Assembly (NCBI RefSeq): GCF_003752135.1
Contig: NZ_RJVK01000002.1
Location: 372,001-436,000 of the forward strand
Direction: 5' to 3'
DNA length: 64,000 nucleotides
From: Caminibacter pacificus
GTDB taxonomy: Bacteria > Campylobacterota > Campylobacteria > Campylobacterales > Nautiliaceae
Shown here: positions 1 to 10,833 of the stretch, piece by piece
Layout of the letters: each line of letters starts with the position of its first letter
Numbering within the stretch: position 1 is the first letter of the stretch
Notes under the pieces: generated by a model
The model's input: only the letters and a program-made list of their open reading frames with translations
The model's database searches: none
Told to the model about the DNA's origin: nothing
Program-made: the position numbers and the translations under genes

Positions 1-191
1 GCATCTTCATTGAATTCGTAATCTTCAAAATGATCGTTTAAAATAGTCGCTAAATATTTCAATCTATCTTCAATATCCATTTCAGGAAATTCGTCTTTTA
101 AAAACATATACAAATCTTTATCTTGATTTTGACATTTTTCATTTAGTCTTTTTATATTTTCAATGCTTAAATCAAGTTTTTTATATTCCAT
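1..191 (-). CDS. Hypothetical protein, 3' end outside the window
   Basis: Only the first 63 codons are present. The start ATG at 191 is preceded on the minus strand by a strong GGAGGGGAG-type ribosome binding site, which argues for a real gene. The visible N-terminus is acidic, lysine-rich and predicted helical (MEYKKLDLSIENIKRL then many D/E residues); no membrane segment or known motif is visible. It starts 17 nt after the stop codon of the HEXXH protein upstream of it, so the two are probably cotranscribed. I do not recognise the family. Confidence 0.65.
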   Translation of the reverse strand, partial: MEYKKLDLSIENIKRLNEKCQNQDKDLYMFLKDEFPEMDIEDRLKYLATILNDHFEDYEFNED

Positions 192-208
192 TCTCCCCTC
201 CTAAAAAA

Positions 209-1969
209 TCAACCCTCATATATTTTATCACCGATTTCCTGGTATCTTTTATAATAATATCTTACAAATTCGTCAGCTTTTTTATTTAAAGGATAATAGT
301 TTTTATCTTTATATACGTATTTATCCAAAAACTCTTTCGCATCGGCTTTTTTGACATATGTATCCGCCAAATCGAGATATGTTTTTTTATACCACTCTTT
401 TAGTTTTTCATAATTCGAATAATCAAATTCCAAATTTTTGCCGTTAAATTCCAAAATTCCGCTTTCAAAAAGCCCTGTTAGATGAATCAGCCCCTCGATA
501 TAATACGGCAATACCTCATCCACTTCCATCCACGCAATAAGTCCCACCGCTCTTTTGATAGTGTCCTCCAATACGGCTTCTTTTAAACTCTCATCTTCAT
601 TCTCAAAAAACGCCATAAGTCCGCCCGTAGTGGCTTTGAACTCCTCTACGTTTTTAAACATTCCGCTTTTATTCATTACACTTTCGCTATTTTCATCCAC
701 CCACAAAATATGCCCGAACTCATGCCCTATGGTGGTGATATCGTAAACTTTTATAAATTTTTCCTTATCTTCAAGCTCTTTATAAAATTTATCCATAAAT
801 TCTTTACCCAAAATCTCATAACTCAAAGCCATTTTAGGTCTTGCTTTTATATCTCCGTATACCTTATCCACAAAAGCGAATATTTTTTTACCTTTTTCAA
901 GACTCACCTCCTCATCATTGGGCACGACCTGAGCACTAAAAAGCCCGTTAAACTCCGCTCCGTAAAAAGTAGCCGGACTTGAGATATAAATTTGGGTTTT
1001 ATCTATATTCGAAAGAGCTATATTAAGAAGTCTCTCATCTTTACAATATTTTTTATACATCGCTACGATATTATCTTTTACTTCGCTTTTGATATTAGGA
1101 TTTTTTATCCTCACATCAAGCTCAAGCGCCACGGCTTTTCTAAACTTATCCTCATAATATTCAAGAGGATGTCCTACTTGAATAGGAGATTTGATATCCA
1201 TCCAAATCCTATCCACATTCGCCCATTTTTTTACGAGTTCGCTTCTATTTTTTTCAAGAAGAGCCGTTTTTAGGGCATTGAAATACAAAATCCACTGAAG
1301 TTTATATTCATCATCCAAACTTTCAAGATTTACGATCAGCTCGTCAATTGCTTTTACGGCCTCTTCTATCTCTTCTTCAAAAACGTCATAATAGCTTTTT
1401 GCCACATACGTTCCGTTTTCGCTTCTTACAAGCACCGAGTAACTTCTCTCGGCAATTTCTCCGTTATGAGTATCAAGAAGATTGTTTTGCATTAAAAACG
1501 CCATTACTTTGGCTTCGTCTCCCGCAAATTCTAAAGATAAGTTTTCGTTGATATCGTGGATAATATGCTTAACCCAGCTTGGTTGCCATTTGCTAAAAGC
1601 AATCCCTATTTTATGCACTCCTCTTAAAATCTCGGCATAAAAAGGTCCGATAAAAGGAGAGATGTCTTCTATTAATTTTTCATGCTCTTTTAGCCAAAAG
1701 TTTTTTGTAAGCTCGTACAAATCAAGCTGAATCTCTTTTATATCTTCTTTTGAAAAATTTCCCCTTTTCAAAAGGTTCATAATCGCATCTTCTTTTAGAT
1801 GAAAAAATCTCTTTTTCAAAGCCAAAAGATTTTCTTCGTTTACTTCAAATCCGAGCGTTCTTAAAATCTCTTCAAATAAAGCTCTTAAATCATCGGGACA
1901 CTTTTTAAAATAGCTATTTATTCTCTCATCCCTTTGTCTTACCACTTCATATGCAGCTTCTAAAAACAT
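209..1969 (-). CDS. HEXXH metallopeptidase-like protein, probably CiaB (invasion antigen B) family
   Basis: A 586-residue protein with no signal peptide and no membrane segment. A zinc-binding HEFGH motif lies near residue 415, and an EEFKATTGG stretch about 25 residues later could supply the third glutamate ligand, as in gluzincin peptidases (for example dipeptidyl peptidase III or M3-type). The upstream segment ATFYGAEFNGLFSAQVVPND and the overall length (about 600 residues) fit my memory of the CiaB family of Campylobacter and relatives, but that assignment is from recall. A peptidase function is inferred from the motif alone; substrate and location are unknown. It is the first gene of a short set with the partial gene at 1-191. 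Confidence 0.55.
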   Translation of the reverse strand: MFLEAAYEVVRQRDERINSYFKKCPDDLRALFEEILRTLGFEVNEENLLALKKRFFHLKEDAIMNLLKRGNFSKEDIKEIQLDLYELTKNFWLKEHEKLIEDISPFIGPFYAEILRGVHKIGIAFSKWQPSWVKHIIHDINENLSLEFAGDEAKVMAFLMQNNLLDTHNGEIAERSYSVLVRSENGTYVAKSYYDVFEEEIEEAVKAIDELIVNLESLDDEYKLQWILYFNALKTALLEKNRSELVKKWANVDRIWMDIKSPIQVGHPLEYYEDKFRKAVALELDVRIKNPNIKSEVKDNIVAMYKKYCKDERLLNIALSNIDKTQIYISSPATFYGAEFNGLFSAQVVPNDEEVSLEKGKKIFAFVDKVYGDIKARPKMALSYEILGKEFMDKFYKELEDKEKFIKVYDITTIGHEFGHILWVDENSESVMNKSGMFKNVEEFKATTGGLMAFFENEDESLKEAVLEDTIKRAVGLIAWMEVDEVLPYYIEGLIHLTGLFESGILEFNGKNLEFDYSNYEKLKEWYKKTYLDLADTYVKKADAKEFLDKYVYKDKNYYPLNKKADEFVRYYYKRYQEIGDKIYEG

Positions 1970-2006
1970 AACAATCCTTCAAAATTTTGGAATATTTTAT
2001 CAAATC

Positions 2007-2351
2007 TTACCAGTCGTTCCAGGAGTGTACTTTTTTAACGACTAGAAGTCCGTCTATTCTATTGAGAGCGGAAAACCCGATATCGTAGAGTTCGTTATCG
2101 TCAAGGTCGATAGTAGAGATTAGATATCCTCCGTTTCTAAGCGCTCTAAAAAGCGGTTTTATGTCTCTTTTCGTATCGCAAACGATAAAATGATAAAATC
2201 TCTTTGCATTTAAATCTTCATCCAAAACATCAACGTTTCTATCTTCATTCGAAACGATATCCTTTAGTTTTTCACTCGTAACGCCTACGTTGATATTCGG
2301 CTCATAGCCTATGATTTCGTTTATAAGTTTCGTATTTATGATTTTCATCAT
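2007..2351 (-). CDS. Small hypothetical protein, possible methyltransferase-fold remnant
   Basis: A 114-residue soluble protein. The stretch YHFIVCDTKRDIKPLFRALRNGG followed by YLISTIDLDD looks like the C-terminal beta-alpha units of a class I (spermidine-synthase-like) Rossmann fold, but the glycine-rich SAM-binding loop is absent, so no enzyme activity can be claimed. It lies 7 nt after the 97-residue gene at 2359-2652 on the same strand, so the two are probably translated from one transcript. I do not recognise the family. Confidence 0.55.
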   Translation of the reverse strand: MMKIINTKLINEIIGYEPNINVGVTSEKLKDIVSNEDRNVDVLDEDLNAKRFYHFIVCDTKRDIKPLFRALRNGGYLISTIDLDDNELYDIGFSALNRIDGLLVVKKVHSWNDW

Positions 2352-2358
2352 TTCGCCT

Positions 2359-2652
2359 TTAAATAGACCCGTATGAAAATAGTTCTCTAAATAAAAACGC
2401 TTCGACTATGTCGTTTATACTCATCTCGGGCGCAGGAGTCATAAGAGGCTCCGCTCCCATTTCCAAAAAGTCAAAAACATACTCTTCTTTCGGAGTTATG
2501 AAAAAATGAACCGCTCCTACCAAATCGTCTCTATTATCGACATATTCTATTTTTTCAATTTTGCCGTTATTTACGAATACTTTGGCAAATTTTTCGGCTT
2601 CTTTGCTCGGTACGCATATTTCATTTTTTACGGAGATTCCCAAAACGTACAT
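2359..2652 (-). CDS. Small hypothetical protein
   Basis: A 97-residue acidic soluble protein. The start MYVLGISVKNEICVPS followed by FAKVFVNNGKIEKIEYVDN has a faint resemblance to the beginning of the NifX/NafY (dinitrogenase iron-molybdenum cofactor binding) fold, but the rest does not follow that family and I treat the similarity as unproven. Upstream (2653-2742) is an AT-rich gap with degenerate TTTTCCATTTTCC-like repeats on the plus strand. It is followed closely by the 114-residue gene. Confidence 0.5.
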   Translation of the reverse strand: MYVLGISVKNEICVPSKEAEKFAKVFVNNGKIEKIEYVDNRDDLVGAVHFFITPKEEYVFDFLEMGAEPLMTPAPEMSINDIVEAFLFRELFSYGSI

Positions 2653-2742
2653 TCTTATCCTTTAAATTCCATTTTCCACATCTTAATTTTCCATTTTCCA
2701 TTCATCATTATCAATTTTTCATTGTCCATTTTTCACTTAATT

Positions 2743-3474
2743 TCACCCTCTTTCTATTTCTCCCGGATAATCGGCGATTCCATACGTTAGGTTTCCTACT
2801 TTATCAAATCCGAGTTGCGCTTCAAGAGCTCTTTGGAGATACCCGCTTCTGCTTCCTACGTGACAATAGATAATAATTCTTTCATCTTTAAGTTTCATCC
2901 ATTCGTCAAGGTCGTATTGAACTCTACTGATAGGAAGTAGCTTATCGGTACCTTTTATTCTCATCATTTGATGTTCGAACGGCTCTCTTATGTCTATTAG
3001 TTTGAAATTTAAAAGACCTTTTTCTCTGGCTTTTAGTAAAAGCTCGAGCTCATGTCCTAAAATTTGCTCTTTTTGCAAGATTTCTTCAAGCTCGGCAACA
3101 CTTAAGCCTTCCACTTCTTCGGCGTGTTTTTTAGGATGTTCTTTTTGATAATTAGCCGCATATTCAGGCGTACAGAAAATACCGCAATGACACACTCCCT
3201 CATTTGGAATTTCATCTTTTATAGCCTGCGGACACGGACATATTCTATTATCGCTACTTACATATTTTCCGTCTTTTTCCTCTACAGGAAAACAAGGACA
3301 AAATCTTTTTCCGTAAAGTACTTTATTGTTCGTCAGACCTTTCAAAACTCTCTCAACTATTTCTTCATCCGGATGAAAAGCCCATCCGAACTGCTCTACT
3401 GTCTTATGAGCGAATTTTTCGGTTTTTAAAAACTCTTGCTGAAATTCAGGTGAATTGATATCAACCGTTTTCAT
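2743..3474 (-). CDS. Ferredoxin:thioredoxin reductase catalytic-domain/rhodanese fusion protein
   Basis: A 243-residue, two-domain protein. Residues about 20-110 carry the Cys motifs of the ferredoxin:thioredoxin reductase catalytic (beta) subunit in order: CPC, 17 residues, CPC, 13 residues, CHC. In that family these bind one [4Fe-4S] cluster and form the redox-active disulfide. Residues about 155-240 form a rhodanese domain with LIDIREPFEH and an active-site loop CHVGSRS whose Cys would carry a persulfide. A linker of charged helix joins them. The start overlaps the end of the related single-domain gene by 14 nt (3461-3474), so they are cotranscribed and probably coupled. I infer a disulfide- or sulfane-sulfur-handling role; no variable (alpha) FTR subunit is visible nearby. 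Confidence 0.85.
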   Translation of the reverse strand: MKTVDINSPEFQQEFLKTEKFAHKTVEQFGWAFHPDEEIVERVLKGLTNNKVLYGKRFCPCFPVEEKDGKYVSSDNRICPCPQAIKDEIPNEGVCHCGIFCTPEYAANYQKEHPKKHAEEVEGLSVAELEEILQKEQILGHELELLLKAREKGLLNFKLIDIREPFEHQMMRIKGTDKLLPISRVQYDLDEWMKLKDERIIIYCHVGSRSGYLQRALEAQLGFDKVGNLTYGIADYPGEIERG

Positions 3475-3808
3475 TTAACTCCTTTGAAATTTCTTCACAT
3501 TTATTCGGATTACAGAAAATTCCGCAGTGACAACACCCTTCCGATACTTCAAACTCTATCGCAGGTTTACAAGGGCAGATTCTATCTTCCTTATCTCCCA
3601 TAGGAATAAAACAAGGACAATATCTTTTTCCGTACATTAATTTATTTCTTGTAAGTCCCATAACGATTGCGTCATAAACTTCTTTGTTAGGATTTAAACA
3701 CCAACCGAATTGTTTTACTACTTTATCTACGAATTTTTTAGTCTTTTCTTCTTCTTGTTTAAATTCTTCGGAATTCATATCAACGTCAGTTCTTTTTGGC
3801 GCAAGCAT
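3461..3808 (-). CDS. Ferredoxin:thioredoxin reductase catalytic-domain protein, stand-alone
   Basis: A 115-residue protein with the same FTR catalytic Cys signature as its neighbour: CPC, 11 residues, CPC, 12 residues, CHC, then GIFC. The length matches the plant/cyanobacterial FTR beta subunit. Family knowledge predicts a [4Fe-4S] cluster that passes single electrons from ferredoxin to a disulfide. The two tandem genes share the pattern FGWxxxPxxE...KRxCPCF, so one probably arose by duplication. The start ATG at 3808 has a GGAGCGG ribosome binding site and a well-formed promoter just upstream. Confidence 0.85.
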   Translation of the reverse strand: MLAPKRTDVDMNSEEFKQEEEKTKKFVDKVVKQFGWCLNPNKEVYDAIVMGLTRNKLMYGKRYCPCFIPMGDKEDRICPCKPAIEFEVSEGCCHCGIFCNPNKCEEISKELNENG

Positions 3809-3829
3809 ATCCGCTCCTTTTTTTGACTG

Positions 3830-3857
3830 ATTTTATCAAAAAATAAAAAAAAGTCAA
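3830..3857 (-). promoter_or_regulatory. Sigma-70-type promoter for the FTR gene pair
   Basis: On the minus strand TTGACT (3852-3857) is followed by 16 nt, mostly T, and TAAAAT (3830-3835). It sits about 20 nt upstream of the start codon at 3808. The spacing and hexamers are close to consensus. Confidence 0.55.
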
Positions 3858-3951
3858 AAAAGGACAAATTTCATCTATTTTGAATAAATACTTTTCATAT
3901 TGTGTTTAAAATTTATACAATCAATATGATTTCATATCTCAAAAAAAGATT

Positions 3952-5601
<1,650 letters not shown>

Positions 5602-6017
5602 TCTCCCCTTTTCTCACCTCTTTAAAACACTTTTCATATACCAACTAAAATCATTTTCCACTTTTTTACAAAAAAAACTTTCAATTTAACTTATTCTCCC
5701 ATTACAACGATTTCACAAACTCACGATTTCACAAACATTCCCTCTCTTCCTCCTCTTTTCCTTCTCTTTTCCTCTTTTTCAATTAACCGCCCTCAACAAG
5801 AGAGCAAATTTTAGCCACTACAAAAAAGCTAAAAAGCACAGACCTCTTCAAGCTTGTGTGCTTTTTTTAACGCTTTTTTTCCATTAAAATTTGCAATTGT
5901 CTCGGGTTGTTTAATTTTACAAGTATTCAAATTCACAAACTCATAATTTCACCACTTTCACCAAAATCCCACTTCTCTTTTCCCCATTTTGCTATAATTA
6001 CAATCAAAAAGGTGATT
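5602..6017 (+). other. 416-bp intergenic region with pyrimidine tract and short repeats
   Basis: No gene is visible here; the open frame that runs into the next gene from 5907 lacks a ribosome binding site. The region holds a 14-bp direct repeat ACGATTTCACAAAC (5707-5720 and 5723-5736, period 16), an almost pure C/T tract at about 5738-5785, a terminator-like hairpin at 5831-5866, and near 5928-5975 degenerate copies of the ATTTCACAAACTCA words. Confidence 0.6.
5831..5866 (+). terminator. Rho-independent terminator-like hairpin
   Basis: AAAAAGCACA (5831-5840) can pair with TGTGCTTTTT (5857-5866), leaving a 16-nt loop and a following T run. The A- and T-flanked stem would work in both directions. 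It lies 230 nt beyond amt, so it may terminate glnK-amt readthrough. Confidence 0.5.
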
Positions 6018-6686
6018 ATGTTTTTAGCAAAATCCGAATATCTTCAAAAAATTAAACGTTTAGCGGATATGGCAAAAGAGCTTAGAGTAAATGTTTATAT
6101 TTGGGGTGAAAAAGGTGTGGGTAAAACTTTTCTTGCGAAGTATATCGCTCCAAACGCAATCGTTAATCCGAACGCCCCTACTATCAACCCGGTAATAATC
6201 GAAAATTTCGACAAAAACCCTGTGCTCGATTTCAAAAACAACTTCTTAATCGCTACAGGCACGGAACCACTAAATAAGGATTTGTTAAAAAGATATTTCA
6301 CTATGGATATAGAAATAAAACCTCTAAAAGACCACCCGGAAGATATCGAAGAGTTTATCAAACTCTTCACCTCACAAGCAAAAGAAGAATTAAAAATTAA
6401 TCATGATATAAAAATAGAAAATCCTGATATCAGCGAAAATCTTAACTCCTTAAAAAGACAAATTTACAAAAAATATCTTTTACCTCAAAACAAAGATGAA
6501 ATTTTGGAGCTTTTGTATAATTATTATCTAAAAAACCACGCAACGTACGAAGAAGAGATAAAAGATTTCGAAAAAACGCTTTTTAAAGCCATGAGAGAAA
6601 AATACGGCTCGAAACTCCAAATTTCCGAAAAACTGAAAATAAACAGAGTCACTTTAACAAAAAAAATGAAGGCGCTAAATGTTTGA
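6018..6686 (+). CDS. Minimal NtrC-like AAA+ protein with Fis-type HTH
   Basis: The start is set at the ATG 6018, which has an AAAAAGGTG ribosome binding site; 37 upstream in-frame residues are not supported. The 222-residue protein has a P-loop GEKGVGKT at about 30-37, a degenerate Walker B region (VIIENFDK), and a stretch IKPLKDHPEDIEEF that matches the LPPLRERPEDI block of sigma-54 activators. The C-terminal residues (about 190-222) resemble a Fis-type helix-turn-helix (ISEKLKINRVTLTKKMK). The receiver domain is absent, and the central insertion with the GAFTGA loop that contacts sigma-54 is not visible. Classical sigma-54 activation is therefore doubtful. Its stop overlaps the next, NtrB-like gene by 8 nt. 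Confidence 0.7.
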   Translation: MFLAKSEYLQKIKRLADMAKELRVNVYIWGEKGVGKTFLAKYIAPNAIVNPNAPTINPVIIENFDKNPVLDFKNNFLIATGTEPLNKDLLKRYFTMDIEIKPLKDHPEDIEEFIKLFTSQAKEELKINHDIKIENPDISENLNSLKRQIYKKYLLPQNKDEILELLYNYYLKNHATYEEEIKDFEKTLFKAMREKYGSKLQISEKLKINRVTLTKKMKALNV

Positions 6687-7341
6687 ATTTTGGTGCGAAT
6701 ACGATATCAATCCGCTTATAATTTTCAATCAAAAAGGTCATATCGTCTATTGCAACCAAGAAGCGGAAATTTTTCTAAGTTACGTAAACAAAAAAGAAGT
6801 TTTTACTCTTGCAATCAACAACGCTCCCAAAAATCCGGGAATGAAAGTCGAATTTAAAAAAGTCGTTTTTAAGGACTTCGAATTTAACGGCTTTATGGTC
6901 GGATATCAAGACGACGAGCATATAGGCATTAGACTTTTTATAAACACAAACACCCACCAAATATCTCTTGAAGAACTTGAAAAAGTCGATTTGGCGATGA
7001 TTATCAACTTTGCAATCGAATACGTCTCTTTAAGGCAAGATACGAAAATATCTCTTTATTACGACACCTCAATTCCTGAGGTATATTTAAATAAAAAAGC
7101 TATTTTAAATTTACTATTCGATATTTTCGAAAATCAAAAAGAGATATTTATAGAAACGAAAATCGAAGTTGGTGAATATATAAAAATTGACAACAAAAAA
7201 TATCCGATTATCGAAATGATTATAAAATGCGAACCTCAAAAACAGATAAAAAGCCAATTTTTCGAGGTCATAAACAAAGAAGACGGATATATTATAAAAT
7301 TACCACTTATTAAGGAAGCACATGAAAATAGTAATTCTTGA
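6679..7341 (+). CDS. Degenerate NtrB-like sensor protein (PAS plus kinase remnant)
   Basis: A 220-residue soluble protein. The first about 100 residues look like a PAS domain (PLIIFNQKGHIVYCNQEAEIFL). Residues about 105-165 resemble the dimerization and N-box part of a histidine kinase (LNKKAILNLLFDIFEN), but I see no phospho-accepting His in an H-box and no G-rich ATP lid, so kinase activity is doubtful. It overlaps the minimal NtrC-like gene before it (8 nt) and the exonuclease after it (20 nt). The pairing and the distance to glnK-amt suggest a nitrogen-type two-component relic; this is inference. Confidence 0.55.
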   Translation: MFEFWCEYDINPLIIFNQKGHIVYCNQEAEIFLSYVNKKEVFTLAINNAPKNPGMKVEFKKVVFKDFEFNGFMVGYQDDEHIGIRLFINTNTHQISLEELEKVDLAMIINFAIEYVSLRQDTKISLYYDTSIPEVYLNKKAILNLLFDIFENQKEIFIETKIEVGEYIKIDNKKYPIIEMIIKCEPQKQIKSQFFEVINKEDGYIIKLPLIKEAHENSNS

Positions 7342-8203
7342 TACCGAAACGACAGGAAACAAAGAAGAAGACAGAATAATACAACTAAGCTATTTGGTAC
7401 TTAACGAAAACTTGGAAATCGAAGAGATTCACAACGAACTCGTAAAACCGCCTATTCCTATAAAATTCGAAGCTATGGCGGTACATCATATCACAAACGA
7501 AATGGTCGAAGACAAACCTAAAATCAAACATACTGAAGCATACAAAAGACTAAAAGAGCTAAACTCTCCCGAAAACTATCTTGTAATTCATAACGCAAAG
7601 TTTGATTTGGATATGCTTGCAAAAGAAGGCTTTAATCCGTTTTTTAAACAAATAGATACTTTCAGAATCCTAAAACACCTAATTCCTGAGGGAAAATATT
7701 CTCTTCAATACAACCGCTATGCTCTTGGGCTATATAAAAAAGAAAACGAAATATGCGAAACATACGATATCCAAATCAACGCTCACGACGCTCTTGGAGA
7801 TGTGATTGTGCTCTATTTGCTTTTTGATTATTTAATGAAAAACTATCAAAAAAGCTTTGAAGAGATGGTGGAGCTAACCCAAAAACCGGTACTTTACGAT
7901 AAATTTTACACCGGCAAATATAAATTCAAAGAGATAAAAGAAATTTTGATAAAAGACCCGGATTATATAGAGTTTTTATTAAATACGGCCGATATCGATA
8001 TGGATGTGAAATACTCTATAGAACATCACTTGGCAAACTTAGACGTAGAGCCCGAATATCGTTTCGGAGTAGGAAAATATAAGGGTATGTTAATTCAAGA
8101 CGTAGCGGAAATAGACCCTCAATATCTAAGCTGGGCGTACCATAATATGAAAATGAGTAAGGGAATGAGAAAAAAAATCGGAGAAATATTGGATAGGTTT
8201 TAA
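7322..8203 (+). CDS. DnaQ-fold 3'-5' exonuclease, ExoX-like
   Basis: A 293-residue DEDDh-type exonuclease. Exo I is DTETTG (residues about 7-12), Exo II is [10 protein letters not shown] (about 90), Exo III is HDALGDV (about 155), giving the four acidic residues and the catalytic His. The C-terminal 50 residues ([14 protein letters not shown] then [12 protein letters not shown]) form the small ExoX/DUF3820-type domain. The family trims DNA ends in repair or proofreading. It overlaps the sensor-like gene by 20 nt and meets smpB tail-to-tail with a 4-nt overlap. Confidence 0.85.
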   Translation: MKIVILDTETTGNKEEDRIIQLSYLVLNENLEIEEIHNELVKPPIPIKFEAMAVHHITNEMVEDKPKIKHTEAYKRLKELNSPENYLVIHNAKFDLDMLAKEGFNPFFKQIDTFRILKHLIPEGKYSLQYNRYALGLYKKENEICETYDIQINAHDALGDVIVLYLLFDYLMKNYQKSFEEMVELTQKPVLYDKFYTGKYKFKEIKEILIKDPDYIEFLLNTADIDMDVKYSIEHHLANLDVEPEYRFGVGKYKGMLIQDVAEIDPQYLSWAYHNMKMSKGMRKKIGEILDRF

Positions 8204-8655
8204 AATCCGTATCTTTTCATTGCCGCAGCAGCTTCTTTTTTGAGCTCTTTTTCTTTCATAACTCTACGTTTGTCGTGTAGTTTTCTACCTTTTGCTACGG
8301 CAATTTCGAGTTTGGCTTTGTTTTTGTTATTAAAATATAATTTCGTAGGCACCAAAGTATATCCTCTCTCGCTCGTATATCCGGCAAGTTTGGCTATTTC
8401 GTGTTTGTGAAGAAGAAGTTTTCTCGGTCTTCTTTCGTCATGTCTAAAAGCGCTGTAAGTCGTATCGAGATTACTGATATGTCCTTGAACCCACCAAGCT
8501 TCTCCGTCTTTAATTTTTACAAAGCTGTCTTTTAGATTGGCTCTTCCGGCTCTTAAGGCTTTTACTTCACTACCTTTAAGCTCGATTCCCGCTTCGTATT
8601 TATCAAAAATATCATAATCATGATACGCTTTTCTGTTTGTTGCTACGACTTTCAT
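8200..8655 (-). CDS. smpB: SsrA-binding protein SmpB
   Basis: A 151-residue tmRNA-binding protein needed for trans-translation. [39 protein letters not shown] and the basic C-terminal tail [13 protein letters not shown] are canonical. Its start overlaps the proB stop by 4 nt (ATGA type). The tmRNA gene ssrA itself is not in the window. Confidence 0.97.
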   Translation of the reverse strand: MKVVATNRKAYHDYDIFDKYEAGIELKGSEVKALRAGRANLKDSFVKIKDGEAWWVQGHISNLDTTYSAFRHDERRPRKLLLHKHEIAKLAGYTSERGYTLVPTKLYFNNKNKAKLEIAVAKGRKLHDKRRVMKEKELKKEAAAAMKRYGF

Positions 8656-9416
8656 TTCTCTCCTTTAAAAAGAGTGCCTTTTGTATGGTTGCCTTTTAGA
8701 AACTCTCTAACACTATCCAAATCCCAACCGCTTGTAAGATACATAGGGATACCTCTATCCATTAAAAATTTAGCGGCTTTAAGTTTAGTAACTATTCCGC
8801 CGGTTGCAAATTTATCATTCGGATTACACTCTTGATTTAACATATCATCTTCTATTTTAGTGACTATTTTTAGTGGTTTTGCGTCTTTGTTTGTTTTTGG
8901 ATTGTCCGTATAAAGAGCGTCGATATCGCTTAGAATTATCAACAAATCGGCATCGAAATAGTACGTCACATAAGCACTAAGCTGGTCATTATCTCCAAAA
9001 AGTATCTCCTCTACCGATACCGAATCGTTTTCGTTTATAATAGGAATAACTTTATTTTCGAGCAATACGTTTATCATCTTTTTTGCGTTTGCCGTTCTTT
9101 TTCTGCTGTCAAAATCGGCAGCCGTCACAAGTACTTGGGCCACCACGTTTCCGTATTTATGAAATCTCTCTTTATACTCTTTCATCAAAAGAGGCTGACC
9201 TATAGCGGCTAAAGCTTGTTTGTTTTCAAGGCGGCTTTTATCAAGAGGACATCTCGTATATCCCGCACCCACGGCACCGCTACTGACAAGCATTACTTCG
9301 TGTTCTTTATTCAGCTCGCTTAAAAGCTCGACTATTTTATCCATTCTGTCACTGAGTTTGCCGTTTTCGTATAGCGTTGCCGTACCAACTTTAAAAACGA
9401 TTCTTTTATTCTTCAT
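8652..9416 (-). CDS. proB: Glutamate 5-kinase
   Basis: A 254-residue amino-acid kinase that phosphorylates glutamate in the first step of proline synthesis. [47 protein letters not shown] and [14 protein letters not shown] are intact. The C-terminal PUA domain of the E. coli enzyme is missing; the short form is usual in Campylobacterota. It overlaps obg by 11 nt upstream and smpB by 4 nt downstream. Confidence 0.95.
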   Translation of the reverse strand: MKNKRIVFKVGTATLYENGKLSDRMDKIVELLSELNKEHEVMLVSSGAVGAGYTRCPLDKSRLENKQALAAIGQPLLMKEYKERFHKYGNVVAQVLVTAADFDSRKRTANAKKMINVLLENKVIPIINENDSVSVEEILFGDNDQLSAYVTYYFDADLLIILSDIDALYTDNPKTNKDAKPLKIVTKIEDDMLNQECNPNDKFATGGIVTKLKAAKFLMDRGIPMYLTSGWDLDSVREFLKGNHTKGTLFKGEK

Positions 9417-10461
9417 CTTTTACTCTCTCGACCATATCTGCAAGTGCGAATTTTAAAGCATCAAGATTTATTCTACTTGCCGCACTTATCGGTAAAACGA
9501 ATGTCTTAGCGTCAAAATAACAAGGATACTCTTTGCTTGCTCCGTATTTCGGCTCCGTAGGATTTATACCCGTTTTTTCAAAAAACTCTTCTATTTTTTC
9601 AATATCTACGGCGTCGATTTTATTTAACGCAACGGCATAATTTCTGCTTGCAAGTTTTTCGCTATAGTTTTTAAGCTCTTTTTGCAAAGTTTTTAATTGA
9701 TATACCGGGTCTCTAAAAGAGGCCATATCTATAACGTAAAGAATGATTTTAGTTCTTTCGATATGTTTTAAAAACTCAAGCCCGAGCCCTTTTCCTTCGT
9801 GGGCTCCCTCTATAATTCCGGGAATATCAGCCATTACAAAACTTCTATATTCATCTACTTTTACAACACCAAGTTTTGGCGTAAGAGTCGTAAATTCATA
9901 ATTTGCAATTTCGGGTCTTGCGTTTGACATAGCCGAAATAAGAGTCGATTTTCCGGCATTCGGAAATCCTACAAGCCCTACATCGGCGATTAACTTAAGC
10001 TCCATTACTATCTCAAGCTCTTTACCCTCTTCACCCGGTTGCGCGTATCTTGGTACTTGGCGTCTCGGACCTCTAAAATGCCAATTTCCAAGTCCTCCTT
10101 TTCCGCCCTCAAGCAGTACTTTTCTCTCTCCGGGAGTTTTCATATCAAGTAATATTTCACCCGTTTTGGCATCTTTTATAATAGTCCCCGGAGGTACTTT
10201 CAAAATCAAATCTTCCCCGTCTGCGCCGTGTTTTTTTCTACCTTCTCCGGGTCTTCCGTTTTTGGCTTTTAATAATCTTTTACCTTTGAAATGAGAAAGC
10301 GTGTGGGTGTTATTGTCACATTCTATAATAACGTCACCGCCTTTTCCGCCGTCTCCTCCGTCAGGCCCGCCTTTTGGTACGAATTTTTCTCTTCTGAAGC
10401 TTACACAACCCGCTCCGCCTTTACCGGATTTGACCGTAAGCTTTATATTATCAACAAACAT
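9406..10461 (-). CDS. obg: GTPase Obg/CgtA
   Basis: A 351-residue ribosome-assembly GTPase. The glycine-rich Obg domain covers residues 1-158 ([20 protein letters not shown]). The G domain follows with G1 [10 protein letters not shown]3 [10 protein letters not shown]4 NKID and G5 SAA. A short C-terminus replaces the OCT domain found in some species. It lies downstream of rplU-rpmA, the conserved rplU-rpmA-obg order. Confidence 0.97.
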   Translation of the reverse strand: MFVDNIKLTVKSGKGGAGCVSFRREKFVPKGGPDGGDGGKGGDVIIECDNNTHTLSHFKGKRLLKAKNGRPGEGRKKHGADGEDLILKVPPGTIIKDAKTGEILLDMKTPGERKVLLEGGKGGLGNWHFRGPRRQVPRYAQPGEEGKELEIVMELKLIADVGLVGFPNAGKSTLISAMSNARPEIANYEFTTLTPKLGVVKVDEYRSFVMADIPGIIEGAHEGKGLGLEFLKHIERTKIILYVIDMASFRDPVYQLKTLQKELKNYSEKLASRNYAVALNKIDAVDIEKIEEFFEKTGINPTEPKYGASKEYPCYFDAKTFVLPISAASRINLDALKFALADMVERVKDEE

Positions 10462-10558
10462 TACAAATGCTCCTAAATATTTTTATATAATTTTACCAAA
10501 ACTTAAAAAAAACTTAAACAAATAAATAAAAGTGGGATTAAAAAAAGAAAAGAGGGGA

Positions 10559-10819
10559 TTAGTCTTTTGTAGGATATACTGAAACTTTTTTTCTATTTTT
10601 GTCTTTAATTTCGAATTTTACGTATCCGTCAATTAAAGCGTAAATAGTATGGTCTTTTCCAAGTCCTACGTTGTTACCAGGATGAACTTTTGTTCCTCTT
10701 TGTCTGATAATAATGTTTCCAGCTTTTACGAATTCTCCACCGAATTTTTTAACGCCGAGTCTTCTACCAGCTGAGTCTCTGTTATTCTGAGTTGACCCTT
10801 GCCCTTTTTTATGTGCCAT
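10559..10819 (-). CDS. rpmA: 50S ribosomal protein L27
   Basis: An 86-residue bL27. The N-terminus [16 protein letters not shown] reaches the peptidyl transferase centre and has no cleavable Firmicutes-type extension. [22 protein letters not shown] is the family core. It lies 14 nt after rplU with an AAGGAGTAGAA ribosome binding site. Confidence 0.98.
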   Translation of the reverse strand: MAHKKGQGSTQNNRDSAGRRLGVKKFGGEFVKAGNIIIRQRGTKVHPGNNVGLGKDHTIYALIDGYVKFEIKDKNRKKVSVYPTKD

Positions 10820-10833
10820 TTCTACTCCTTAAA

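Noticed and set aside
2653-2742. TTTTCCATTTTCC-like repeats as a CRISPR or regulatory array
   Set aside because: The words are degenerate, very short and without spacers of regular length; simple AT-rich intergenic drift is enough.
5907-6017. Upstream extension of the NtrC-like gene
   Set aside because: No ribosome binding site at 5907, and the extension translates to a low-complexity F/H/I/S-rich peptide from intergenic repeat sequence; ATG 6018 has a good site.
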